Under the pieces are notes generated by a model. The model made no database searches and was not told where the DNA came from. It saw only the letters and a list, made by a program, of their open reading frames with translations. Position numbers and translations under genes: made by a program. 64,000 nucleotides of DNA from Isoptericola chiayiensis (lineage in GTDB: Bacteria; Actinomycetota; Actinomycetes; Actinomycetales; Cellulomonadaceae): contig NZ_JABEZT010000006.1 in assembly GCF_013149805.1 (NCBI RefSeq), positions 62,001-126,000 on the forward strand, given 5' to 3'. Positions 44,641 to 52,355 of the stretch are shown in pieces (within the stretch, counting starts at the first letter, position 1; each line of letters begins with the position of its first letter).

Positions 44641-45255
44641 ATGGACACCGCCCCGTCGCCGTGGAACATCGCCAACGTCGTGACCATGGTCCGTATCGCC
44701 CTCGTCCCGGTCTTCGCGGTGGCGCTGCTGGTCGACGACGGCGAGTCCATGACCTGGCGGTTCGTCGCCACCGCGATCTTCCTGCTGGCCGCGCTGAGCG
44801 ACAAGGTGGACGGGCACCTCGCCAGGTCGCGAGGACTGGTCACCGACCTCGGCAAGCTGCTGGACCCGATCGCCGACAAGGCCCTGACGGGGACGGCGCT
44901 GGTCCTGCTGTGGTGGCCGTTGGGCGAGCTGCCGTGGTGGGTGCCGACGGTCATCCTGGTGCGCGAGCTCGGCATCACGGTCATGCGTATGGCCATGCTC
45001 CGGTACGCGGTCATGCCGGCCTCGCGCGGCGGGAAGCTCAAGACGGTCCTGCAGGTCGTCGCGATCGGCCTCTTCCTGCTCCCGCACGCCGACCTGCCGG
45101 CGTTCTTCCTGGTGGTCGCGTGGGCGGCCATGGCCGCCGCGGTGGCGGTGACCGTCGTCACCGGTGTGGACTACGTGGTCCAGGCCGTGCGGTTGCGCCG
45201 CGAGGGACGACGCGGCCCGGACGGCACGGCGGCCGACGCGTCGCAGGAGCGATGA
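44641..45255 (+). CDS. pgsA: CDP-alcohol phosphatidyltransferase (phosphatidylglycerophosphate synthase)
   Basis: The 204-residue membrane enzyme transfers phosphatidyl from CDP-diacylglycerol to glycerol-3-phosphate. The complete CDP-OH signature is Asp54-xx-Asp57-Gly58-xx-Ala61-Arg62-x8-Gly71-xxx-Asp75-xxx-Asp79 (SDKVDGHLARSR then GKLLDPIADK). It has about five to six membrane helices. The position before pncC and clgR corresponds to M. tuberculosis pgsA3. The substrate CDP-DAG comes from CdsA (4.3 kb). Confidence 0.92.
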   Translation: MDTAPSPWNIANVVTMVRIALVPVFAVALLVDDGESMTWRFVATAIFLLAALSDKVDGHLARSRGLVTDLGKLLDPIADKALTGTALVLLWWPLGELPWWVPTVILVRELGITVMRMAMLRYAVMPASRGGKLKTVLQVVAIGLFLLPHADLPAFFLVVAWAAMAAAVAVTVVTGVDYVVQAVRLRREGRRGPDGTAADASQER

Positions 45256-45722
45256 CGGCTGCCCGGCTGCTCGCCGAGCTCGGGCGGCACGGTCGGACCC
45301 TCGCGGTGGCGGAGTCGCTCACCGGTGGACAGGTGACCGCCGCGCTCGTCGACGTGCCTGGTGCCTCGAGCGTCCTGCGCGGCGGCGTCGTCGCCTACGC
45401 CACCGACCTGAAGGCGTCGTTGCTCGGTGTGGACCGCGGGCTGCTGGCAGACCGGGGCGCCGTCGACCCCGACGTGGCGGCAGCGATGGCCCACGGCGTC
45501 CGGCGTGTCACGGGCGCCGACGTCGGGCTGGCCACGACCGGCGTCGCCGGTCCCGACCCGCAGGACGGCACGCCGCCGGGCGTCGTCTACGTCGCGGTCG
45601 CCTCGGCGGCCGGCGACCGGGTCCGGCGGTGCGAGCTCGCCGGCGACCGGGCGGCCGTGCGGGCCGGGGCGACCCGCGCGGTGCTGGCGCTCGCCGTCGA
45701 GGTCGTCTCCGGGTCGGCGTGA
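45252..45722 (+). CDS. pncC: CinA C-terminal-type nicotinamide-nucleotide amidase
   Basis: The 156-residue single-domain protein matches the CinA C-terminal (PncC) family: LAVAESLTGGQVTAALVDVPGASSVLRGGVVAYATDLKASLLGV contains the catalytic Ser and Lys/Tyr region, and ATTGVAGPDPQDGTPPGVVYVAV the second conserved block. PncC deamidates NMN to NaMN in NAD recycling. The competence-associated N-terminal half of CinA is absent. The ATG overlaps the pgsA stop (ATGA), so translation is coupled. Confidence 0.9.
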   Translation: MTAARLLAELGRHGRTLAVAESLTGGQVTAALVDVPGASSVLRGGVVAYATDLKASLLGVDRGLLADRGAVDPDVAAAMAHGVRRVTGADVGLATTGVAGPDPQDGTPPGVVYVAVASAAGDRVRRCELAGDRAAVRAGATRAVLALAVEVVSGSA

Positions 45723-45926
45723 ACGATCTGTGCGCACCGTGCGGGGGTCCGGCGGGCCCGACGGCGGCGGGAACAGAAGCCGCGGCCCGCGCGTTGGGCA
45801 GGTGTGATCGTCAACAGGCCACGAACTCGTATCGATGCTCGTACCCCGGCTCGCGCCGTGCGTCCGTCGCGGTACGGTAGTGCCACCCCCGCACCGGGGG
45901 AGCCGGAGGAAGGAAGGGGGCGCGAG

Positions 45927-46253
45927 ATGGTCGTCCTACGACAAGAGATCGGCGACGTGCTGCGCGGTGCGCGGCAGCGCCAGGGGCGCACCCTGCGTGA
46001 GGTGTCCTCGGCCGCACGGGTGTCGCTGGGTTACCTCAGCGAGGTCGAACGCGGCCAGAAGGAGGCGTCCTCCGAGCTGCTGGCCTCGATCTGCGAGGCG
46101 CTCGACGTCCCGCTGTCCCTCGTCCTGCGCGAGGTCAGCGACCGGATCGCCGTGGCCGAAGGGCTCCACATCCCCGACACCATCCCGGCGGACGTCCTGT
46201 CCGGCATGGTGCGCGGCACCTCGCCGCGCGACGACCTCACGCCGGTCGGCTGA
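45927..46253 (+). CDS. clgR: ClgR/PopR-family XRE transcriptional activator
   Basis: The 108-residue protein begins [52 protein letters not shown], a Cro/C1 helix-turn-helix almost identical in pattern to actinobacterial ClgR. ClgR activates clpP/clpC and other stress genes and is itself degraded by Clp. The gene follows pgsA-pncC, as in M. tuberculosis. ATG 45927 has GGAGGAAGG upstream; the frame opens at 45804, but that extension lacks family similarity. TACGGT (45873-45878) is a likely -10. Its 3' end overlaps the convergent nei gene by 17 bp. Confidence 0.9.
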   Translation: MVVLRQEIGDVLRGARQRQGRTLREVSSAARVSLGYLSEVERGQKEASSELLASICEALDVPLSLVLREVSDRIAVAEGLHIPDTIPADVLSGMVRGTSPRDDLTPVG

Positions 46254-47055
46254 CCTCCACGCCCCGCCCGGGGGCCTGGCACGTCGGGCACCAGAAGACG
46301 GGTCGCTCGTAGGGCGGCTCGTTCGCCTGCCCGACCTCGACGGGTGTGCGGCACCGGCGGCACGGGCTGCCGAGCCGCCCGTGGACGGCGCGCGGTACCT
46401 CCCCGAGCCCACGCGTGCGGCCGATGTCGACGCTGCGGGACAGGAGCCGGTGACCGGTGCCCAGGAGGCGGCGTCTGCCCTCGGCGTCGAGGCTGCCGGC
46501 GGGGGTCCACGGGTGACACCGCAGCGTGAACAGCGTCTCCGCCATCCAGATGGTGCCGAACCCGGCCACGACCCGCTGGTCGAGCAGCACGTCGCACAAC
46601 GGTCGGGTACCCTGCTCGGCGAGCCGACGCTCGCCCTCGGCGATCCCACTGGTCGGGAAGTCGGCGCCGAGGACGTCCGGGCCCAGGTGGGACAGCAGCC
46701 GGGCCTCGTCGTGGGTGCGCAGCAGGTCCAGCATCCCGAGCCGCAGGCCGAGGCAGGTCCACCGCTCCGTGGCGAGGACGGCGCGGACGTGCGGGGCGCG
46801 GGCCGCGGCCGCCACGGACCCGGTGCGCTCCACGCGCCACGACCCCTCCATGCGCAGGTGCGTGTGCAGGGTGCGGCCGTCGTCGAACCGGGTCAGCAGG
46901 TGCTTGCCGTAGGACTCGCAGGACAGCACGGTGCGTCCCACCAGGTCGGCAGCGGCGGCGGTCGGCCAGCGCAGCTCGGCACGCACGAGCGGCGCACCAC
47001 GCAGCGCCTGGTCCAGCCGTTGCGCGGTCAGTCGTAGCACGTCACCCTCCGGCAC
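46237..47055 (-). CDS. nei: Nei-family DNA glycosylase/AP lyase (MPEGD type)
   Basis: The 272-residue protein starts (GTG) with [13 protein letters not shown], the Nei/Nei2-type N-terminus in which Pro2 is the nucleophile and Glu3 the proton donor. [12 protein letters not shown] carries the conserved His-Leu-x-Met block. [22 protein letters not shown] is the H2TH region, and the zinc finger is [10 protein letters not shown] ... FWCPTCQ. Nei enzymes remove oxidised pyrimidines. It lies beside the Lhr helicase gene, a pairing frequent in actinobacteria, and converges on clgR with overlap. Confidence 0.9.
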   Translation of the reverse strand: MPEGDVLRLTAQRLDQALRGAPLVRAELRWPTAAAADLVGRTVLSCESYGKHLLTRFDDGRTLHTHLRMEGSWRVERTGSVAAAARAPHVRAVLATERWTCLGLRLGMLDLLRTHDEARLLSHLGPDVLGADFPTSGIAEGERRLAEQGTRPLCDVLLDQRVVAGFGTIWMAETLFTLRCHPWTPAGSLDAEGRRRLLGTGHRLLSRSVDIGRTRGLGEVPRAVHGRLGSPCRRCRTPVEVGQANEPPYERPVFWCPTCQAPGRGVEVSRPA

Positions 47056-47082
47056 CGCTCCGCCTCCGTCCCGGTCGCCGTC

Positions 47083-50000
47083 TCAGCGCGCCGCCACGCG
47101 CAGGCCCTGCGGGGTCACGCCGAAACCGGCCGCGAGCAGCGCCTCGACCACGGGTCCGCCCTCGCGTGCGGCGGTCAGGGCTGCGACCCCGTCGACCCGC
47201 CGGACGGTCAGCCGACCCAGCGGGCCGCTGCCGGTCCGCTCGGCCAGGGCCGCGGCCGCGGCGGCGAGAGCCGCGGCGTCGACGTCGAAGCTGAGCAGGG
47301 ACCGGCCGCCCCGCTCGACGAAGAGCGCGAGTGCGCCGTCGGCCAGGACGACGACCGCGCCGGCCTTGCGACCGGGACGGTGCGCCGGGGTGTCCGGGTC
47401 GGTCCCGCCGGCCCGCGGCCAGGCCAGTGCCGCGCCGTAGGGGTTGGCCGGGTCGGTGGCCGCGAGCAGCACCGCACGCCGCGGGGCGTCGGGGTCCGCC
47501 GTCACCCGGTCGCGCTCGGCCGCGTCCCGTCGGAGCTGGTCCACGGCGCCGGGCACCGCGAACTGGGATCCGCCGAGCCGTTCGACGAAGTACCCGCGGC
47601 GCACCGCCCCCCGTTCCTCCAGGCCCGTCAGGACGCGGTACACCTCGCGGAACCGGGACGCCACCCCCTCCGACGGCGCGACCGCCCGCGTCAGCACGCC
47701 GTGCCGGTCGAGCAGCACCTGCGTCAGCGCGTGCGCGGCCAGGGTGGGGTCGGTCTCGCGCACGGGCAGGGCGGACCACCGCCCGCCGCCGGCCCGCGGG
47801 GCGGCCGGCCGGGCGCTCGCGAAGCGGGAACGACGCACGGGTCGGGCCCGGGCAGGCCTCCGTGGTGCCCGGTGGGCCCCGCCGCGGGCCGTCCCGAGCC
47901 GCTCGCGCAGCACGGTCAGCCCGTCGTTGGTGACGTGCCCGGCCCACACCAGGTCCCACAGCACCTCGAGCACGCGGCCCGTCTCGGCGGCGGCGCGCTC
48001 GGCCAGCTCGGGCAGGAAGTAGCCGCCCGAGCCGGTGAGCAGGTCGAGGACCACGCGGTGCAGGTCGGTGTCCAGCGGGCCGTCCAGCTCCAGGTCCGAC
48101 GGCGCGGCGAGGGTCAGGGGCGCGTCCTCGGCCAGGTGGAGGCTGACCAGGCCGTCACCCGTGCCTGCCGCGGTCGGCGGGCCGTGCCCGGCCCAGAGCA
48201 CCTCGCCGGTCGTGGTGAGCTCGTCCAGCAGGGCGGGGGAGTAGTCCGTCACGCGGGCGGGCAGCACCAGGGTCTCCAGGGCCGAGGCGGGCAAGGTCGC
48301 ACCGGCCAGCTGCTCGACGGCCCGCAGCAGACCGTCGGTGCCGCGCAGGCCGGACCCGTCCGCGCCCTGCCAGCGGGGCAGGAAGACGCCCAGGGCCTCC
48401 GGCTCGACCGGCTCGACCTCGGCGCGCAGCGCGGCCAGGGAACGCCGGCGCAGGGTGCGCAGCACCTGCGGGTCGCACAGCTCGTCCCCGGTGCCGCCGA
48501 GCTCGGCCGGCAGCAGCGCCCCGCGCACCAGCAGCCCGTCCGCCTCCAGCCGGTCCACGACGCCCGCGACGACGGCCGTGCCGAGCCCGAACCGCATCGC
48601 GACGTCGGCGGCGGCGAACGGGCCGTGGGTGCGCGCGTGGCGGCGGACCAGGTCGCCGAGCGGGTCCGTGACCGGAGCCGTGTGCGCCTCGGCCAGGCCG
48701 GCGGGCACCGCGACCCCGAGCGCGTCGCGCAACCGGGCGGCGTCGTCGACCACCGCCCAGCGCTCGTCGCCGGCCACGCGGACCCGGATCGCACGCCGCT
48801 CCCGCTCGAGCGCGTCGAGCCAGTCGTCGACCTGTGCGCTCGCCTCCGGGCGGGTGCGCGCGCGCAGGTCCGCGGCGCCGTGCGGGCCGGAGCGGCGCAG
48901 CACGTCCCACAGCCCCTCGGCGTCCTTCGCACGCCGGTCGGGGGCGAGGGCCTGCAGCTCCTCCTCGGTGCGGCGCACCGCCTCGGGGTCGAGCAGGTCG
49001 GCCAGGTCGGTGGCGCCCTGCTCGCCGAGCAGCTCGGCGAGCAGCGTGGGGTCGAGGCTGAGCGCGGCCGCACGTCGTTCCGCCAGCGGGGCGTCGCCGT
49101 CGTACAGGAACTGGGCGGTGTAGCCGAAGAGCAGCGACCGGGCGAACGGGGACGGCTCGGACGTCGTCACCTCGACCAGCCGGACGCGGCCCGCGGCCAG
49201 GTCGCCCATCAGCCCGCGCAGCGCCTCGACGTCGAAGTCGTCGGTGAGGCACTCGCGCGCCGCCTCGAGCATGATCGGGAACTCGGGGTGCGCCGAGGCC
49301 ACCTGCAGCAGCTGGGCGGCCCGTTGGCGCTGCTGCCACAGGGGCGAGCGGCGGTCGGGCCGACGGCGGGGCAGCAGCAGGGCGCGTGCCGCGGCCTCGC
49401 GGAACCGCGAGGCGAACAGCACGGAGGACCCGAGCTCGCGGCGCACCGCGTCGGCGACCTCGTCGGCGTCCAGCAGCAGGTCCTCGGCGGTGACGGTCGG
49501 CTCGGTGGTGGAGGCCTCGATGTCCCACGGCGAGTCGCCCGGCAGGCGCAGCACGATCCCGTCGTCGGCCGGCATCGCTGCGACGTCGGTGCCGTAGCGG
49601 TCGCGCAGCCGCGCGGCGACGGCCAGCGCCCACGGCGCGTGCAGGCGGGCGCCGAGCGGGCTGTGCACCACCACGCGCCAGTCGCCCAGCTCGTCGCGGA
49701 AGCGCTCGACGACGACGGTACGGTCGTCGGGCAGCCGCCCGGTCGCCGTGCGCTGCTCGGTCAGGTAGCCCGCCAGGTTGTCCGCCGCCCAGGCGTCCAG
49801 CCCGGCGCCGCGCAGGAACTCCCGACCGGGCCCGGCGCCCCGGACCAGCGCGGCGTCGGCCTCGCGCACGAACGCCCCCACCGCGCGGCCCAGCGTGACC
49901 GGGCGGCCGGGGGCGTCGCCCTTCCAGAACGGCAGCCGCCCCGGCAGTCCCGGCGCGGGCGTCACGACGACCCGGTCCGGGGTGATGTCCTCGATCCGCC

Positions 50001-51846
50001 ACGTCGACGACCCCAGGGTGAACGTGTCCCCGGCGCGCGACTCGTACACCATCTCTTCGTCGAGCTCGCCGACCCGCTTGCCGCCGCGACCGCCGTCGTC
50101 GCCGGCGAGGAACACCCCGTACAGCCCCCGGTCCGGGATCGTGCCGCCGCTCGTCACGGCGAGACGCTGGGCGCCCGGCCGCGCGCTGAGACGTCCCGTG
50201 CCGCGGTCCCACACGATCCGCGCCCGCAGCTCGGCGAAGTCCTCGCTCGGGTACCGCCCCGCCAGCATGTCCAGCACGGCGTGCCACGTCGCGTCGCCCA
50301 GACCGGCGAACGGGGCGGCGCGCCGCACGAGCGCGAGCAGCTCGGAGGCCGGCCAGTCGTCGACGGCGAGCGCGGCCACCACCTGCTGGGCCAGGACGTC
50401 CAGCGGGTTGCGCACCATCGCCGTCGGCTCGATGTCGCCGGCCTGCATCCGCTGGGTCACCACGGCCGAGGGCACCAGGTCGCCGCGGTGGGTCGGCAGC
50501 ACCACCCCGCGCGAGACCGCGCCCACCTGGTGGCCCGCGCGCCCGATGCGCTGCAGGCCGCTGGCGACCGACGGCGGCGCGCCCACCTGCACCACCAGGT
50601 CGACGGCGCCCATGTCGATGCCGAGCTCGAGGGACGACGTCGCCACCACCGCGGGCAGCGAGCCCGCCTTGAGGTCCGACTCCGTCCGGGTCCGCTCCGC
50701 GCGACTCATCGAACCGTGGTGCGCCCGCGCCAGCACGGGAGCGTCGTCGGGCAGGCCCGACGCCGTGCCGGACTGGCCCGGCGCGTCCGCGGCCTGCTGG
50801 GCGCCCGGGTCCGGCACGGTCAGGCCCTGACGCTGCGCCCACGCCTCGTTGATCCGGGCGGTGAGCCGTTCGGCCCCGCGCCGGGAGTTCGTGAACACCA
50901 ACGTGGACCGGTGGGCGCTGACCAGGTCCACCACCCGGTCGGTGACGTGCGGCCACACCGACGCCTGGCGCTGCGGGCCGGACGCCGCCCCGGACAGGTC
51001 CGGACCGTCCGGGGTCCCGTCCGCGCCCGGCAGGTCCGTCAGGTCCGGCACCGGGACCGCGACGTCCAGGTCCCACCGCTTCGTCGCCGGCGGCTGCACG
51101 ACGACGACCTCGCGCCCCCCGTCCTCCGGGCTGCGGCTGCCCGCGAGGAAGGAGGCGACCTCCTGCGGCGGGCGCGCCGTCGCCGACAGGCCGATGCGCT
51201 GCACCGGCTGCGGCAGCATCGCGTCGAGCCGCTCCAGGGTCACCGCCAGGTGAGCGCCGCGCTTGGTGCCCGCCACCGCGTGCACCTCGTCGACGATCAC
51301 GGTCTCCAGCCCCGCCAGACCGCTGCGCGCCGCCGAGGTCAGCACCAGGAACAACGACTCCGGCGTCGTCACGAGCACGTCCGGCGGACGCGAGGCGAAC
51401 GAGCGGCGCTCGGACGCCGGCGTGTCACCCGTGCGCATCGCGACGTCCACCTCGTGCGCCGTGGTGCCCGCCCGCGCCGCCGCCTGGCGGATCCCCGTCA
51501 GCGGCGCCCGCAGGTTGCGCTGCACGTCCGCCGCCAGCGCCTTCAGCGGCGAGACGTACAGCACCCGGCACCGGCGCGCCGGGTCCGCCGGCGGGGGAGT
51601 CGACGACAACCGGTCGATCGCCCACAGGAACGCCGCCAGGGTCTTGCCGGACCCGGTCGGGGCCACCACCAGCGCGTGCCGGTCCGCCGCGATCGCCTCC
51701 CACGCACCCGTCTGGGCCGCCGTCGGACCGGCGAACGCGTCCGCGAACCACGCCTGCGTGGCGGGCGCGAACCGACGCAGCGCGTCCTGCGGGGCGGCGT
51801 CGTGCGCGGTCGTCTCGGGTGCGGAGGCCACCGGCCCATCCTGCAC
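47083..51846 (-). CDS. lhr: Large DEAD/DEAH helicase Lhr
   Basis: The 1587-residue SF2 3'-5' helicase is induced by DNA damage in mycobacteria. Walker A is APTGSGKT (62-69), motif Ia SPLKALAADVQRNL, TTPESLF, and motif II DEVH (186-189) before AVAGTKRGAHL. The second RecA-like domain has LVFTNSRRGAERL, ARAHHGSMSR, SSLELGIDMG and motif VI QRIGRAGHQ. The Lhr winged-helix, beta-barrel and long C-terminal domain follow. The full length of over 1500 aa is Lhr rather than Lhr-Core. The GTG start at 51846 is a best guess; GTG at codon 6 is possible. It is divergent from the DUF3046 gene and recA. Confidence 0.93.
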   Translation of the reverse strand: MQDGPVASAPETTAHDAAPQDALRRFAPATQAWFADAFAGPTAAQTGAWEAIAADRHALVVAPTGSGKTLAAFLWAIDRLSSTPPPADPARRCRVLYVSPLKALAADVQRNLRAPLTGIRQAAARAGTTAHEVDVAMRTGDTPASERRSFASRPPDVLVTTPESLFLVLTSAARSGLAGLETVIVDEVHAVAGTKRGAHLAVTLERLDAMLPQPVQRIGLSATARPPQEVASFLAGSRSPEDGGREVVVVQPPATKRWDLDVAVPVPDLTDLPGADGTPDGPDLSGAASGPQRQASVWPHVTDRVVDLVSAHRSTLVFTNSRRGAERLTARINEAWAQRQGLTVPDPGAQQAADAPGQSGTASGLPDDAPVLARAHHGSMSRAERTRTESDLKAGSLPAVVATSSLELGIDMGAVDLVVQVGAPPSVASGLQRIGRAGHQVGAVSRGVVLPTHRGDLVPSAVVTQRMQAGDIEPTAMVRNPLDVLAQQVVAALAVDDWPASELLALVRRAAPFAGLGDATWHAVLDMLAGRYPSEDFAELRARIVWDRGTGRLSARPGAQRLAVTSGGTIPDRGLYGVFLAGDDGGRGGKRVGELDEEMVYESRAGDTFTLGSSTWRIEDITPDRVVVTPAPGLPGRLPFWKGDAPGRPVTLGRAVGAFVREADAALVRGAGPGREFLRGAGLDAWAADNLAGYLTEQRTATGRLPDDRTVVVERFRDELGDWRVVVHSPLGARLHAPWALAVAARLRDRYGTDVAAMPADDGIVLRLPGDSPWDIEASTTEPTVTAEDLLLDADEVADAVRRELGSSVLFASRFREAAARALLLPRRRPDRRSPLWQQRQRAAQLLQVASAHPEFPIMLEAARECLTDDFDVEALRGLMGDLAAGRVRLVEVTTSEPSPFARSLLFGYTAQFLYDGDAPLAERRAAALSLDPTLLAELLGEQGATDLADLLDPEAVRRTEEELQALAPDRRAKDAEGLWDVLRRSGPHGAADLRARTRPEASAQVDDWLDALERERRAIRVRVAGDERWAVVDDAARLRDALGVAVPAGLAEAHTAPVTDPLGDLVRRHARTHGPFAAADVAMRFGLGTAVVAGVVDRLEADGLLVRGALLPAELGGTGDELCDPQVLRTLRRRSLAALRAEVEPVEPEALGVFLPRWQGADGSGLRGTDGLLRAVEQLAGATLPASALETLVLPARVTDYSPALLDELTTTGEVLWAGHGPPTAAGTGDGLVSLHLAEDAPLTLAAPSDLELDGPLDTDLHRVVLDLLTGSGGYFLPELAERAAAETGRVLEVLWDLVWAGHVTNDGLTVLRERLGTARGGAHRAPRRPARARPVRRSRFASARPAAPRAGGGRWSALPVRETDPTLAAHALTQVLLDRHGVLTRAVAPSEGVASRFREVYRVLTGLEERGAVRRGYFVERLGGSQFAVPGAVDQLRRDAAERDRVTADPDAPRRAVLLAATDPANPYGAALAWPRAGGTDPDTPAHRPGRKAGAVVVLADGALALFVERGGRSLLSFDVDAAALAAAAAALAERTGSGPLGRLTVRRVDGVAALTAAREGGPVVEALLAAGFGVTPQGLRVAAR

Positions 51847-51886
51847 CCCGGCGCCGACACCCGTCGCGGCGTGGCACGCTGGAGGT

Positions 51887-52120
51887 GTGCGCTACTCCGA
51901 CTTCTCCCGGCTCGTCGACGAGGTCTTCGGCTCCGCCTACGGGCGGGTCCTGGTCCGTGAGCAGGTGCTCCCGCGCCTCGAGGACCGCACGCCGGAGCAG
52001 GCGCTCGCGGCCGGGGCCGAGCCGCGGGACGTGTGGCACGCGCTGTGCGACGCCCTGGACGTGCCGGACGCGCGCCGGTGGGGGACCGACCGGTTCCGGC
52101 AGGCCCCGCCGCCGGGCTGA
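51887..52120 (+). CDS. DUF3046 small protein
   Basis: The 77-residue protein starts VRYSDFSRLVDEVFG, has VLVREQVLPRLEDRTPEQALAAGAEPRDVWHALCDALDVP, and ends WGTDRF. This is the DUF3046 family, regularly placed just upstream of recA in actinobacteria. The start codon is GTG 51887, 40 bp from the divergent lhr start. Function unknown; the location suggests co-regulation with DNA repair. Confidence 0.82.
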   Translation: MRYSDFSRLVDEVFGSAYGRVLVREQVLPRLEDRTPEQALAAGAEPRDVWHALCDALDVPDARRWGTDRFRQAPPPG

Positions 52121-52189
52121 GCCGGGCCGGTAGCCCTGTCCCGGTTCTCGCGGCCTGCGCCCGACACGCCCGACGGCGGATCTCGCCTC

Positions 52190-52205
52190 TCGAACAGATG
52201 TTCGG
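52190..52205 (+). promoter_or_regulatory. LexA/SOS box of recA
   Basis: TCGAACAGATGTTCGG matches the Gram-positive/actinobacterial SOS consensus TCGAAC-N4-GTTCGA except for the last base. It directly precedes and partly overlaps the recA promoter, so LexA binding would block it. Confidence 0.85.
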
Positions 52206-52206
52206 C

Positions 52207-52212
52207 TAGAGT
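52207..52212 (+). promoter_or_regulatory. -10 box of recA
   Basis: TAGAGT lies one base after the LexA box and about 140 nt before the recA start, giving a leader of roughly 135 nt. Confidence 0.55.
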
Positions 52213-52355
52213 GTGACCACAACGGGGCGTCCCACGCCGGTCGTCCACCGTCCGGCCGGGCCGTCCGGTCGTTGTCGGTGGCTCCGCGTAGGTTCGTCCC
52301 CGACATGAGCAGCAGACCGAAGCGCGGCCGCGCGCAGAACACGAAGGTGACCGAC

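Noticed and set aside
47380-51960. Forward open frame of about 1520 codons antisense to lhr
   Set aside because: The reverse strand encodes a complete Lhr helicase with all motifs; the forward translation is Arg/Gly/Gln-rich with no recognisable domain.
52272-52355. Upstream extension of RecA from 52272 or 52305
   Set aside because: The added residues have no RecA similarity, while ATG 52356 has a good AAGGTGA Shine-Dalgarno.
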